Source of the DNA: Polynucleobacter sphagniphilus
GTDB taxonomy: Bacteria > Pseudomonadota > Gammaproteobacteria > Burkholderiales > Burkholderiaceae
Direction: 5' to 3'
NCBI RefSeq assembly: GCF_001953355.1
Contig: NZ_MPIY01000002.1
Location: 185,158 to 249,157 of the forward strand
Length of the DNA: 64,000 nucleotides
Positions 37,752 to 45,426 of this stretch are shown here, one piece after another; positions within the stretch are counted from its first letter, which is position 1, and each line of letters starts with the position of its first letter. The position numbers were made by a program, and so were the translations under genes. The notes below the pieces were generated by a model, which was given only the letters and a program-made list of their open reading frames with translations, was not told the origin of the DNA and did no database searches.

Positions 37752-39290
37752 ATGTGCGGCGTCGTTGGAACAGTTTCCCATTCACCAGTAAATCAATTGC
37801 TTTACGATGCACTCTTGTTATTACAGCATCGCGGTCAAGATGCTGCCGGCATTGCTACGATGAATGGTAATTCATTCACGATGCACAAAGCTAATGGCTT
37901 GGTGCGGGACGTTTTTAGAACTCGTAATATGCGTAGCCTCTTGGGTAACGCGGGCATTGGTCAGGTGCGCTATCCAACTGCTGGATCTGCCAGCAGTGAA
38001 GAAGAAGCTCAACCGTTTTATGTGAGTGCACCTTACGGAATTATTTTGGCTCATAACGGCAATCTGACAAATGCACCAAGTCTTCGCGTGGAAATGGCTT
38101 ATCGCGATCGTCGTCATATCAACACCAGTTCAGATACAGAGGTGTTGTTAAACGTTCTTGCTGATGAATTGCAAAAGGAAACGAATAGCGCAGCCCTTGA
38201 TGAGGGTGCAATGTTCAATGCTGTCACTCAAGTTGCTAAAAGGGTTAAGGGTTCATATGCAGTTGTTTCTCTCATTGCGGGCTATGGCTTGCTTGCATTT
38301 AGAGATCCATTTGGCATTCGCCCTCTCTGCATCGGCCGTATTGATACACCTCAAGGACCAGAGTGGATGGTTGCCTCTGAATCGGTTGCCTTAGAGGGTC
38401 TTGGATTTACATTTGTGCGTGACGTCAATCCGGGTGAAGCTATTTACATTGATCTCGATGGTAATTTCTATTCACGTCAGTGCGTAAATGATGCTGTGTT
38501 GACGCCATGTATCTTTGAATATGTATACATGGCACGTCCGGATTCAACCATTGATGGTGTAACGGTTTATAACGTTCGCATGCGGATGGGCGACTACCTA
38601 GCTGAAAAAATACGCAAAGAAACGAATGTTGGTGAAATCGATGTTGTAATGCCTATTCCTGATTCAAGTCGTCCAGCTGCAATGCAAGTCGCTAAAAAAT
38701 TAGGCGTTGATTATCGAGAAGGTTTCTTTAAGAATCGTTATATCGGTAGAACATTCATCATGCCTGGTCAGGCAGTTCGTAAAAAATCAGTCCGCCAAAA
38801 ATTGAACGCCATGCGAATTGAGTTCAAAGACAAAACTGTTTTGATTGTTGATGACTCCATTGTGCGGGGTACAACCTCCTATGAAATTGTTCAGATGGCA
38901 CGTGAATCCGGTGCAAAGAAAGTAATTTTCGCTTCGGCTGCACCACCAGTTCGATTTCCTAATGTTTATGGCATAGATATGCCAACTCGGAGTGAGTTAG
39001 TTGCATATGGCCGTACCGATGAAGAGATCAACAAGATGATTGGCGCCGATCAGTTGATCTATCAAAGTGTAGAAGACATGAAGCAAGCTGTTCGCGATAT
39101 CAATCCCGATATCCTAAACTTTGAGGCATCCTGCTTTGACGGTAATTACATTACCGGCGATATCAATGAGTCTTATTTAGATGCGCTTGAGGCTGCACGC
39201 AATACTTCTGCTGCAAAGGCTGATAGGCAACGTGATCCAGCGGATTTTGCGCGTTCTCAGCTACACCTTCACCTGGCAACTGAAGACTAA
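37752..39290 (+). CDS. purF: Amidophosphoribosyltransferase
   Basis: PurF makes phosphoribosylamine, the first step of purine synthesis. The Ntn nucleophile is Cys2 after Met removal ('MCGVVGTV'). 'LLLQHRGQDAAGIAT' and 'AHNGNLTNA' form the glutaminase site, and 'VLIVDDSIVRGTTSYEI' is the PRPP loop. The length is 512. Located after cvpA with a four-base gap and followed by a 10-bp hairpin. Confidence 0.98.
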   Translation: MCGVVGTVSHSPVNQLLYDALLLLQHRGQDAAGIATMNGNSFTMHKANGLVRDVFRTRNMRSLLGNAGIGQVRYPTAGSASSEEEAQPFYVSAPYGIILAHNGNLTNAPSLRVEMAYRDRRHINTSSDTEVLLNVLADELQKETNSAALDEGAMFNAVTQVAKRVKGSYAVVSLIAGYGLLAFRDPFGIRPLCIGRIDTPQGPEWMVASESVALEGLGFTFVRDVNPGEAIYIDLDGNFYSRQCVNDAVLTPCIFEYVYMARPDSTIDGVTVYNVRMRMGDYLAEKIRKETNVGEIDVVMPIPDSSRPAAMQVAKKLGVDYREGFFKNRYIGRTFIMPGQAVRKKSVRQKLNAMRIEFKDKTVLIVDDSIVRGTTSYEIVQMARESGAKKVIFASAAPPVRFPNVYGIDMPTRSELVAYGRTDEEINKMIGADQLIYQSVEDMKQAVRDINPDILNFEASCFDGNYITGDINESYLDALEAARNTSAAKADRQRDPADFARSQLHLHLATED

Positions 39291-39300
39291 AAGCCAGACA

Positions 39301-39324
39301 GAAATGCCTTGAAAAAGGCATTTC
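39301..39324 (+). terminator. Perfect 10-bp hairpin with GAAA tetraloop between purF and metZ
   Basis: GAAATGCCTT (39301-39310) pairs exactly with AAGGCATTTC (39315-39324) around a GAAA loop, ten bases after the purF stop. No U-run beyond the stem's own TTT follows, so it may be a weak terminator, a 3'-end stabiliser or a processing site. Confidence 0.6.
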
Positions 39325-39337
39325 CCTCATTCAGTGT

Positions 39338-39343
39338 CAAAAT
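39338..39343 (+). promoter_or_regulatory. Putative extended -10 element of metZ (leaderless)
   Basis: CAAAAT, preceded by TG one base upstream (TGTCAAAAT), ends six bases before the metZ ATG. No Shine-Dalgarno sequence is seen. It lies after the purF hairpin, supporting a separate metZ transcript. Confidence 0.35.
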
Positions 39344-39349
39344 AGCGTA

Positions 39350-40558
39350 ATGAAGAACTCTAAACGCCAAAAACCTGACTTTTCCAAGCTAGCGCTCGAG
39401 ACCATTGCAGTGCGTGCTGGAACGAGACGTACCGCGGAATTTCAAGAACATTCTGAAGCGATGTTTCTTACTTCGAGCTTTTGCTTTGATAGTGCCGAAT
39501 TGGCTGAAGATGGTTTTGCGCATGCTGACCAAGGTTTTATCTATTCCCGTTTCACAAACCCTACTGTGAGTATGTTTCAAGACCGCTTGGCAGCACTAGA
39601 GGGTGGTGAAGCTTGCATTGCCACTGCATCTGGCATGGCAGCAATCCTGACTACTGCAATGGCGCATCTACAGGCGGGTGATCATGTCATTTGCTCCCGA
39701 TCTGTATTTGGTGCGACCATTCAATTATTCTCTTCGATCCTGGGTCGCTTTGGCATCACTACGACATATGTTGATTTAACGGATCTGAAGGCTTGGCAAG
39801 CTGCTGTCCAAGCAAATACCAGGCTATTTTATTTGGAAACGCCTTCTAATCCATTAACCGAAATTGCTGATATCAAGGCCATTAGCAAAATCGCCAAAAA
39901 AGCAAATGCCTTACTTGCGGTGGACAACTGCTTCTGCACTCCGGCTTTGCAAAAACCATTGGCATTGGGTGCTGATGTTGTCATTCACTCTGCAACAAAA
40001 TATCTTGACGGCCAAGGCAGGGTCGTTGGTGGAGCAATCGTTGGAAGTAAGGAGTTTGTTACCGGTAAGGTGTTCCCTTTTGTTCGCACTGCAGGACCTA
40101 CTTTGTCTGCTTTTAATGCTTGGGTTTTCTTAAAAGGTTTAGAGACACTTGAATTGCGTATGAAACAGCAAAGTCAAAATGCTTTGCAACTTGCGCAATG
40201 GCTCGAGAAGCAATCCGGAGTAGAGCGCGTTTATCATCCAGGCCTTAAATCTCATCCTCAACATGCATTGGCCAAGCGCCAACAAAAAGCTGGGGGTGCA
40301 ATTCTTTCCTTCACTCTAAAAGGTGGAAAGAGGGCAGCATTTCGCTTAATTAATCAAACGAAACTTTGCTCAATTACTGCCAATTTGGGTGATACGCGTA
40401 CTACCATTACCCATCCAGCAAGCACTACACATTGCAGGGTAAGCCCGGAGGCTCGAAAGGCTGCTGGAATTAGCGATGGATTGGTCCGAATAGCGGTTGG
40501 CCTAGAAAATGTTACTGACTTAATCAATGATCTACGCGGCGGCTTTAAAAGCCGTTAA
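39350..40558 (+). CDS. metZ: O-succinylhomoserine sulfhydrylase
   Basis: MetZ makes homocysteine directly from O-succinylhomoserine and sulfide. This 402-residue gamma-family PLP enzyme has 'SRFTNPTVSMFQDRLAALEGG', 'ATASGMAAI', 'YLETPSNPLTEIADI', the PLP lysine in 'HSATKYLDGQGRVVGGAI' and the C-terminal 'GDTRTTITHPASTTHCR'. The metZ-after-purF order is the usual one in beta-proteobacteria. Cystathionine gamma-synthase is the alternative family member, but the wording of the motifs favours MetZ. Confidence 0.92.
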   Translation: MKNSKRQKPDFSKLALETIAVRAGTRRTAEFQEHSEAMFLTSSFCFDSAELAEDGFAHADQGFIYSRFTNPTVSMFQDRLAALEGGEACIATASGMAAILTTAMAHLQAGDHVICSRSVFGATIQLFSSILGRFGITTTYVDLTDLKAWQAAVQANTRLFYLETPSNPLTEIADIKAISKIAKKANALLAVDNCFCTPALQKPLALGADVVIHSATKYLDGQGRVVGGAIVGSKEFVTGKVFPFVRTAGPTLSAFNAWVFLKGLETLELRMKQQSQNALQLAQWLEKQSGVERVYHPGLKSHPQHALAKRQQKAGGAILSFTLKGGKRAAFRLINQTKLCSITANLGDTRTTITHPASTTHCRVSPEARKAAGISDGLVRIAVGLENVTDLINDLRGGFKSR

Positions 40559-40583
40559 TCAGCGCACCCAAAAGATTACTCCT

Positions 40584-41207
40584 ATGGCTTTTGAAAATGC
40601 AAACCAATTTTGGAATGAGCGATTTGATAAAGAAGAATTTATCTTCGGTAAGCTACCTAATACATACCTTGTTGAAAAGGTTGCCGAATATTTGCATCAA
40701 CCCCAAAACATTCTCTGTATTGCTGATGGTGAGGGACGTAACGGTGTATGGTTAGCAAAGCAGGGCCATTCAGTAGATGGTTTTGATGTATCCGATATCG
40801 CTTTAAAAAAAGCACAAGAATTTGCGGCGGAAAATAAGGTTTCCATCAATTATGAATTAAGCGATGCCGATTCATATCATTGGCAGGCCAACACATATGA
40901 TGCTGTTGTTGCAATTTTTATCCAGTTTGCTGATCCAGAAATGCGTGCGCGCCTTTTTAAAAATATCGTGACGTCTCTCAAGCCTGGTGGAGTATTAATA
41001 TTGCAAGGCTACACCCAAAAGCAACTTGAATACAAAACAGGTGGTCCCATCCTGTTAGATCATCTCTATTCGGAACAACTTGTTCGAGACCTGGTTTCTA
41101 ATCTTGAAATCTTAGAGCTCAAATCTTACGAAGCCAATTTGAATGAAGGTACGAGACATGTGGGGATTTCTGCGCTACTTGGCCTAGTAGCCAAAAAGCT
41201 AGATTAG
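40584..41207 (+). CDS. Class I SAM-dependent methyltransferase
   Basis: A compact 207-residue methyltransferase. 'NQFWNERFDKEEFIFGKLPN' opens the protein, motif I is 'LCIADGEGRNGVWLAKQG' and motif II region is 'YDAVVAIFIQFADPEMR'. It resembles TehB/thiopurine-type small-molecule methyltransferases, but the substrate is unknown. ATG 40584 is chosen because it starts at the family N-terminus and avoids overlap with metZ. It converges on modC. Confidence 0.85.
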   Translation: MAFENANQFWNERFDKEEFIFGKLPNTYLVEKVAEYLHQPQNILCIADGEGRNGVWLAKQGHSVDGFDVSDIALKKAQEFAAENKVSINYELSDADSYHWQANTYDAVVAIFIQFADPEMRARLFKNIVTSLKPGGVLILQGYTQKQLEYKTGGPILLDHLYSEQLVRDLVSNLEILELKSYEANLNEGTRHVGISALLGLVAKKLD

Positions 41208-41221
41208 GACCCCCAATCTTT

Positions 41222-42331
41222 TTATATATTTTGCAATCGCCGAGGATCATTTATCGGTCGCAGTGGCATGATATGGATTTGCTGCGGATCTATCTCTAAA
41301 TAGACATGTTCTCCCGCCTCTAATCCCAGGCGTTTAAGCTCAGCAGAAGAAGCATCCCAATTGATTGACAACCCGCTATCTCGTATTGCCAACTCCACAG
41401 AGGCAATTTGACCTAAGGTACTTACCTGTTTAATAGTTACTGGAAGGGTTGCGTGATTCGCTTGTCGATGAACACTTAAGCCAGACTGTGGCACTACCCA
41501 TGCAACATCCATTCCCGCGGGAATTTTTCCTTTGTCAATAACATCAAGTATATAGTTTGTTCCTTCCCAAGATAGTTTTCCAGCATTAAATTTGCCCTGA
41601 AACGTGTTGCTGATTCCGACCAATTGAGCTACGCGAGTATTTCTGGGCTTTTGAAATAAAGCACTTGGCGTGGCCGTTTGTAGTGCAATACCCTGATCTA
41701 TTACGGTTATATTGTCCGCCAATAATTCTGCCTCACGCAGGTCATGAGTAACCAATAAAATTGGAATAGAGAGATCTTGGCGAATATCTGCCAATGTCCT
41801 GTATAGACTTTGTCGTGTAGGCACATCAATTGCAGAAAAGGGTTCGTCTAACAAAAGGACCTCGGGTTGACGTGCCAAAGCCCTGGCCAATGCCACACGT
41901 TGTTGTTGGCCCCCAGAGAGCTGATGAGGTCTTCGATCTGCTAGGTTGTCTATACCCATTTGCTCTAACCACTGCAATGCTAATAATCGTTTACGTTCAA
42001 AATCAATGCCAGAATTTTGCAGAGCAATCAACACATTCTGAAGCGCATTGAGGTGCGGGAAGAGTGCGTATTGTTGAAATAAAAACCCACACGATCGCTT
42101 AGCAACCGGAACAGACAAAAAATTCTTTCTGTATTCGTCAGCGTTAAACCATACACTTTCAGCGCATTCAATTTTCCCAATTTCAGGATTGCTCAGCCCA
42201 GCAATCATTCTTAGAACGGTAGTCTTTCCACTGCCGGATGGACCAACCAGAGCGTGAATCTGACCATCCATACATTCCAAACTAACCTGAATCGGCATCG
42301 GAATATGTTGGGAAATTTTGATCTTGAGCAT
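41222..42331 (-). CDS. modC: Molybdate-type ABC transporter ATP-binding protein
   Basis: Seen: Walker A 'GPSGSGKTTVLRM', signature 'HQLSGGQQQRVALARALARQ', Walker B 'EVLLLDEPFSAID' and the H-loop 'LLVTHDLREAELLA'. The C-terminal part (about 290-365) is a TOBE/MOP oxyanion-binding domain ('VTIKQVSTLGQIASVEL', 'EHVYLEIDPQQIHI'), typical of ModC. ATG 42331 overlaps the modB stop (TGATG), which decides the start and gives 369 residues. Sulfate/thiosulfate (CysA) is a possible alternative substrate class. Confidence 0.85.
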   Translation of the reverse strand: MLKIKISQHIPMPIQVSLECMDGQIHALVGPSGSGKTTVLRMIAGLSNPEIGKIECAESVWFNADEYRKNFLSVPVAKRSCGFLFQQYALFPHLNALQNVLIALQNSGIDFERKRLLALQWLEQMGIDNLADRRPHQLSGGQQQRVALARALARQPEVLLLDEPFSAIDVPTRQSLYRTLADIRQDLSIPILLVTHDLREAELLADNITVIDQGIALQTATPSALFQKPRNTRVAQLVGISNTFQGKFNAGKLSWEGTNYILDVIDKGKIPAGMDVAWVVPQSGLSVHRQANHATLPVTIKQVSTLGQIASVELAIRDSGLSINWDASSAELKRLGLEAGEHVYLEIDPQQIHIMPLRPINDPRRLQNI

Positions 42332-42996
42332 CAAGGCTGCCCTCTCGAAGATTGGCCTGGCATTTTTCCGAATACGCCATATGAAAACGCAATAGCGCAA
42401 AGCGATATCACAACTAGCAATAAAGAAAGTAGGCCTGCACCCGCAGAATCAAAACCCTGCACCTTGTCGTAAATCGAGATCGAAACTGTCTTGGTTTCAC
42501 CAGGGATAGCGCCTCCTACCATCAATACAACGCCAAATTCCCCTAATGTGTGGGCAAATGTGATGACTGCTGCACTTGTAATCCCTCGCCAAGCAAGGGG
42601 AAGTTGAATTAAGCGAAACATTTGCCAGCCGGATAATCCACTTACTTGAGCGGCCTCAAGGATATCTGGATGAATTGCCTCAAAGGCTCTCTGAATTGGT
42701 TGAATTGCAAATGGAAGATTAACTATTAGGGATGCTATTAATATTCCCGCAAATGAAAAAACCAGAGGAATGCCGTAAATAGTTTTATCGCTGAACCCCA
42801 CTAAGAAGAAATAACCGAGCACGGTGGGGGGTAGCACTAAGGGAAGCGCTATTAAACCCTCTATCCAGGGTTTGGATTTATTCAGCTGGATGATCTGATG
42901 TGCAAATAAAACGCCAAAAGGCAATAAGATTGCATTGGTCCACAAAGCTAATTTGAAGGACAAAAGAGTGGCTTCTAGATCAAACATGCGGCCCAT
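42331..42996 (-). CDS. modB: Molybdate-type ABC transporter permease
   Basis: A 221-residue permease with five or six helices and the EAA loop 'EAAQVSGLSGWQMFRLIQLPLAWRGI' near residue 130. 'FAHTLGEFGVVLMVGGAIPGETKT' is strongly ModB-like. It is translationally coupled to modC. No ModA binding protein is encoded on either side: the neighbours are soxY (divergent) and a methyltransferase. A second Met at 42987 could be the start. Confidence 0.88.
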   Translation of the reverse strand: MGRMFDLEATLLSFKLALWTNAILLPFGVLFAHQIIQLNKSKPWIEGLIALPLVLPPTVLGYFFLVGFSDKTIYGIPLVFSFAGILIASLIVNLPFAIQPIQRAFEAIHPDILEAAQVSGLSGWQMFRLIQLPLAWRGITSAAVITFAHTLGEFGVVLMVGGAIPGETKTVSISIYDKVQGFDSAGAGLLSLLLVVISLCAIAFSYGVFGKMPGQSSRGQP

Positions 42997-43150
42997 TAAA
43001 TTTTAATTTATGCATTTCAAGCATTTTCCATCATGTACCTCAAATAACTATAAAACTTCCAGCCAACTCGGTGCTCAAAAGACAAATTCCCATTAAAGTA
43101 GAGGTTTCACAGAATTTAAGTGTTTTATAGCGTCAACTTGAAAGAATGCA

Positions 43151-43606
43151 ATGAATCATCATCGTCGTAACCTGGTTCAATTTACCGCAATTTTTACCTT
43201 AATGGCTTCTGCTGGTTTAATTACTGAGGCTCAGGCTGAAGAATGGAATAAAGCTGCTTTTGATGGAAAATCCTTGGATGAGGTCTTTAAGGCTTTGGGC
43301 AGCACTAGCACCCCTGAAAAATCCTCTTTAATTTCAATGAATGCCCCGGATATTGCTGAAAATGGAGCGGTAGTACCCGTTTCCATTAGCAGCAATCTCA
43401 AGGCGCAGCAAATTGCTATTTTGGTCGAAAAAAACCCAAGCACTTTAGCTGCGCAATTTTTTATACCTGCAGGTACTGAATCTTTTGTCAGCACTCGCAT
43501 TAAGATGGCTCAAACATCCACCGTCTTCGGGCTAGTTAAGGTCGATGGTAAGTGGTTGATGACTTCAAAGGAAATTAAAGTCACTCTTGGCGGTTGCGGT
43601 GGCTAA
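43151..43606 (+). CDS. soxY: Sulfur-carrier protein SoxY
   Basis: SoxY carries sulfur intermediates covalently on a C-terminal cysteine. The 151-residue precursor has a signal peptide (about 1-29, ending AQA) and ends in the diagnostic GGCGG, with carrier Cys149. The arginines near the N-terminus ('HHRRNLVQFTA') allow a Tat-like signal. It is the first gene of soxYZAXB and diverges from modB across 154 bases. In that gap I see no clear operator, only an AT-rich inverted repeat at 42997-43010. Confidence 0.96.
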   Translation: MNHHRRNLVQFTAIFTLMASAGLITEAQAEEWNKAAFDGKSLDEVFKALGSTSTPEKSSLISMNAPDIAENGAVVPVSISSNLKAQQIAILVEKNPSTLAAQFFIPAGTESFVSTRIKMAQTSTVFGLVKVDGKWLMTSKEIKVTLGGCGG

Positions 43607-43650
43607 TTACATTTCACGCAAAAACATATTAGTTAATAAGGGGAATATAC

Positions 43651-43959
43651 ATGGGTGATCCGATGCGCATTCGGGCGGCCGAAACCAATGGAGTGGTTGA
43701 TGTCAAAATCTTGATGAAGCATGATATGGAGTCGGGCCAACGAAAAGATGCTTCTGGAAAGTTAATTCCCGCCTGGTTTATCACTATGGTGAATGTAAAG
43801 GCTCAAGGGAAAGATGTTTTCAATGCAGAGTTTGGTTCAGCCGTATCAAAAGATCCTTTTTTGAATTTCAAATACAAGGGCTCAAAAGGCGACAAGCTTC
43901 TTGTAAGTTGGATTGATCTTCGCGGTGACAAGAGGTCTGATGAGGCAACGGTTTCTTGA
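43651..43959 (+). CDS. soxZ: Sulfur-oxidation scaffold protein SoxZ
   Basis: SoxZ pairs with SoxY to form the carrier complex. The 102-residue Ig-like protein opens with 'GDPMRIRAAETNGVVDVKIL' and contains 'ISTMVNVKAQGKDVF'-like strands and a C-terminal 'WIDLRGDKRSDEATV', all typical. There is no signal peptide; it is exported with SoxY. An AAGGGG ribosome site precedes the ATG. Confidence 0.95.
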   Translation: MGDPMRIRAAETNGVVDVKILMKHDMESGQRKDASGKLIPAWFITMVNVKAQGKDVFNAEFGSAVSKDPFLNFKYKGSKGDKLLVSWIDLRGDKRSDEATVS

Positions 43960-43965
43960 TTGCAT

Positions 43966-44778
43966 ATGAAAAACTCTAGGGCATTGAAAATTCAATTCAT
44001 TAGCGCAATTTTTTTGCTGCTTATGACCCCATTTTCTTTTGCTCAGACTACTACGGATGAAATTGCCAAATACCGTGCAATGCTAGCAGATGATAATCCT
44101 GCTGAATTGTACGAAGCAGCAGGTGAGGAGTTGTGGAAGAAACCTAGCGGCCCTAAAAAATCGACTTTAGAGCGTTGCAATTTAGGGCTCGGGCCTGGAG
44201 TGTTAAAAGGAGCTGCCGCACAACTCCCGCGTTACTTTTCGGATACCAAAAAGGTTCAAGATCTTGAGTCTCGCCTAATGACTTGCATGTATGTATTGCA
44301 AGGTGTTCCAGAAAAAGAAATTGTGAATGCACCCATGCAGGAGGGGCTCAAAAAGGATATGGATGCGATTGTGGCTTATGTCGTGGCCCAATCCAAAGGC
44401 ATGCTGATTCATGTAAGTACAAAGCATCCCAAAGAAATGGAGTCTTATGACTTAGGTAAAAAAGCCTTTTTTTATCGAGCTGGACCGATGGATTTTGCAT
44501 GTGCGACCTGCCATTCGGCAGATGATAAGCGTATCCGTCTGCAGGACTTACCAAATCTAACGACGCCTACAGGGGCAGCAGCAGGGTGGGGTACTTGGCC
44601 AGCATATCGCGTTTCAAGCGGGCAGTTTTGGACCATGGCTATGCGCCTAACTGATTGCTATCGTCAACAACGCTTCCCTTTCCCAATCTATGGCTCTGAA
44701 GTATTAACGGCCTTATCCATGTATATGGCCGTTAATGCAAATGGCGGAACTATGGAAACCCCTGGCTTAAAGCGCTAG
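43966..44778 (+). CDS. soxA: L-cysteine S-thiosulfotransferase subunit SoxA (monohaem type)
   Basis: SoxA with SoxX conjugates thiosulfate to SoxY. A signal peptide ends near residue 27. Only one CxxCH haem site is present, CATCH at about 179-183. In the region that carries the first haem in dihaem SoxA only two lone cysteines remain (C71, C107), expected to form a disulfide. Cys231 in 'LTDCYRQQR' is the catalytic haem-ligand cysteine. ATG 43966 is chosen over a TTG two codons upstream. The length is 270. Confidence 0.94.
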   Translation: MKNSRALKIQFISAIFLLLMTPFSFAQTTTDEIAKYRAMLADDNPAELYEAAGEELWKKPSGPKKSTLERCNLGLGPGVLKGAAAQLPRYFSDTKKVQDLESRLMTCMYVLQGVPEKEIVNAPMQEGLKKDMDAIVAYVVAQSKGMLIHVSTKHPKEMESYDLGKKAFFYRAGPMDFACATCHSADDKRIRLQDLPNLTTPTGAAAGWGTWPAYRVSSGQFWTMAMRLTDCYRQQRFPFPIYGSEVLTALSMYMAVNANGGTMETPGLKR

Positions 44779-44788
44779 ATCCTGGCAA

Positions 44789-45421
44789 ATGAAAAATAAA
44801 CTAACCCACTCTCTGGCTCTATTGCTTTTTTTCTATGCTTTGATTTTTAGTCAATGCACTTATGCTCAAGACAAACCAGATGCCCATTTCCAGAAAATGA
44901 TGGCTAATAGCTTTAGAACTGAAGGTATTGCCAATATAGATCGGATTGCGCAGGATGAAACGCAACGATTTTGCTCAAACCCGCAATCCAGTAATAATGA
45001 GCAATATCAAAAAAGGGTCGAGGGAATACAGCAACTCAATATGGCAAATATACCTGCCCCTAAAGATGGTCGATACATCGGCGATTGGCAAAAAGGTGAA
45101 GTGATTGCGCAAAGCGGCCGCGGATCAACCTGGACCGATAATCAACAGACAGTAAATGGTGGGGGTTGCTATAACTGCCATCAAATTGATCGGAAAGAAA
45201 TTGCTTACGGAAACCTTGGGCCCAGTCTATGGAATTATGGGAAATTGAGGGGTTACTCACAGGAGATTGTCATTTATACCTGGAAGAAAATTTTTAATCC
45301 CAAGGCTTTTAATGCCTGCAGTGCGATGCCACGTTTTGGACATTTCAAATTACTTACTCAAGAACAACTTCAAGACCTGATGGCGCTTTTACTTGATCCT
45401 CGTTCGCCAGTAAACCAATAA
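44789..45421 (+). CDS. soxX: Thiosulfate-oxidation cytochrome SoxX
   Basis: SoxX is the electron-accepting cytochrome c partner of SoxA. The 210-residue precursor has a signal peptide (1-27), an N-terminal extension of about 90 residues, one haem site (CYNCH, 127-131) and a likely axial Met180 in 'CSAMPRFG'. The Cys pair C62/C177 may form a disulfide. It lies ten bases after soxA and five before soxB. Confidence 0.94.
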   Translation: MKNKLTHSLALLLFFYALIFSQCTYAQDKPDAHFQKMMANSFRTEGIANIDRIAQDETQRFCSNPQSSNNEQYQKRVEGIQQLNMANIPAPKDGRYIGDWQKGEVIAQSGRGSTWTDNQQTVNGGGCYNCHQIDRKEIAYGNLGPSLWNYGKLRGYSQEIVIYTWKKIFNPKAFNACSAMPRFGHFKLLTQEQLQDLMALLLDPRSPVNQ

Positions 45422-45426
45422 TACGT

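Noticed and set aside
42997..43010. TAAATT-TT-AATTTA repeat upstream of modB, considered as ModE or Sox regulator site
   Set aside because: It does not resemble the ModE consensus, and AT-only repeats of this size are expected by chance here.
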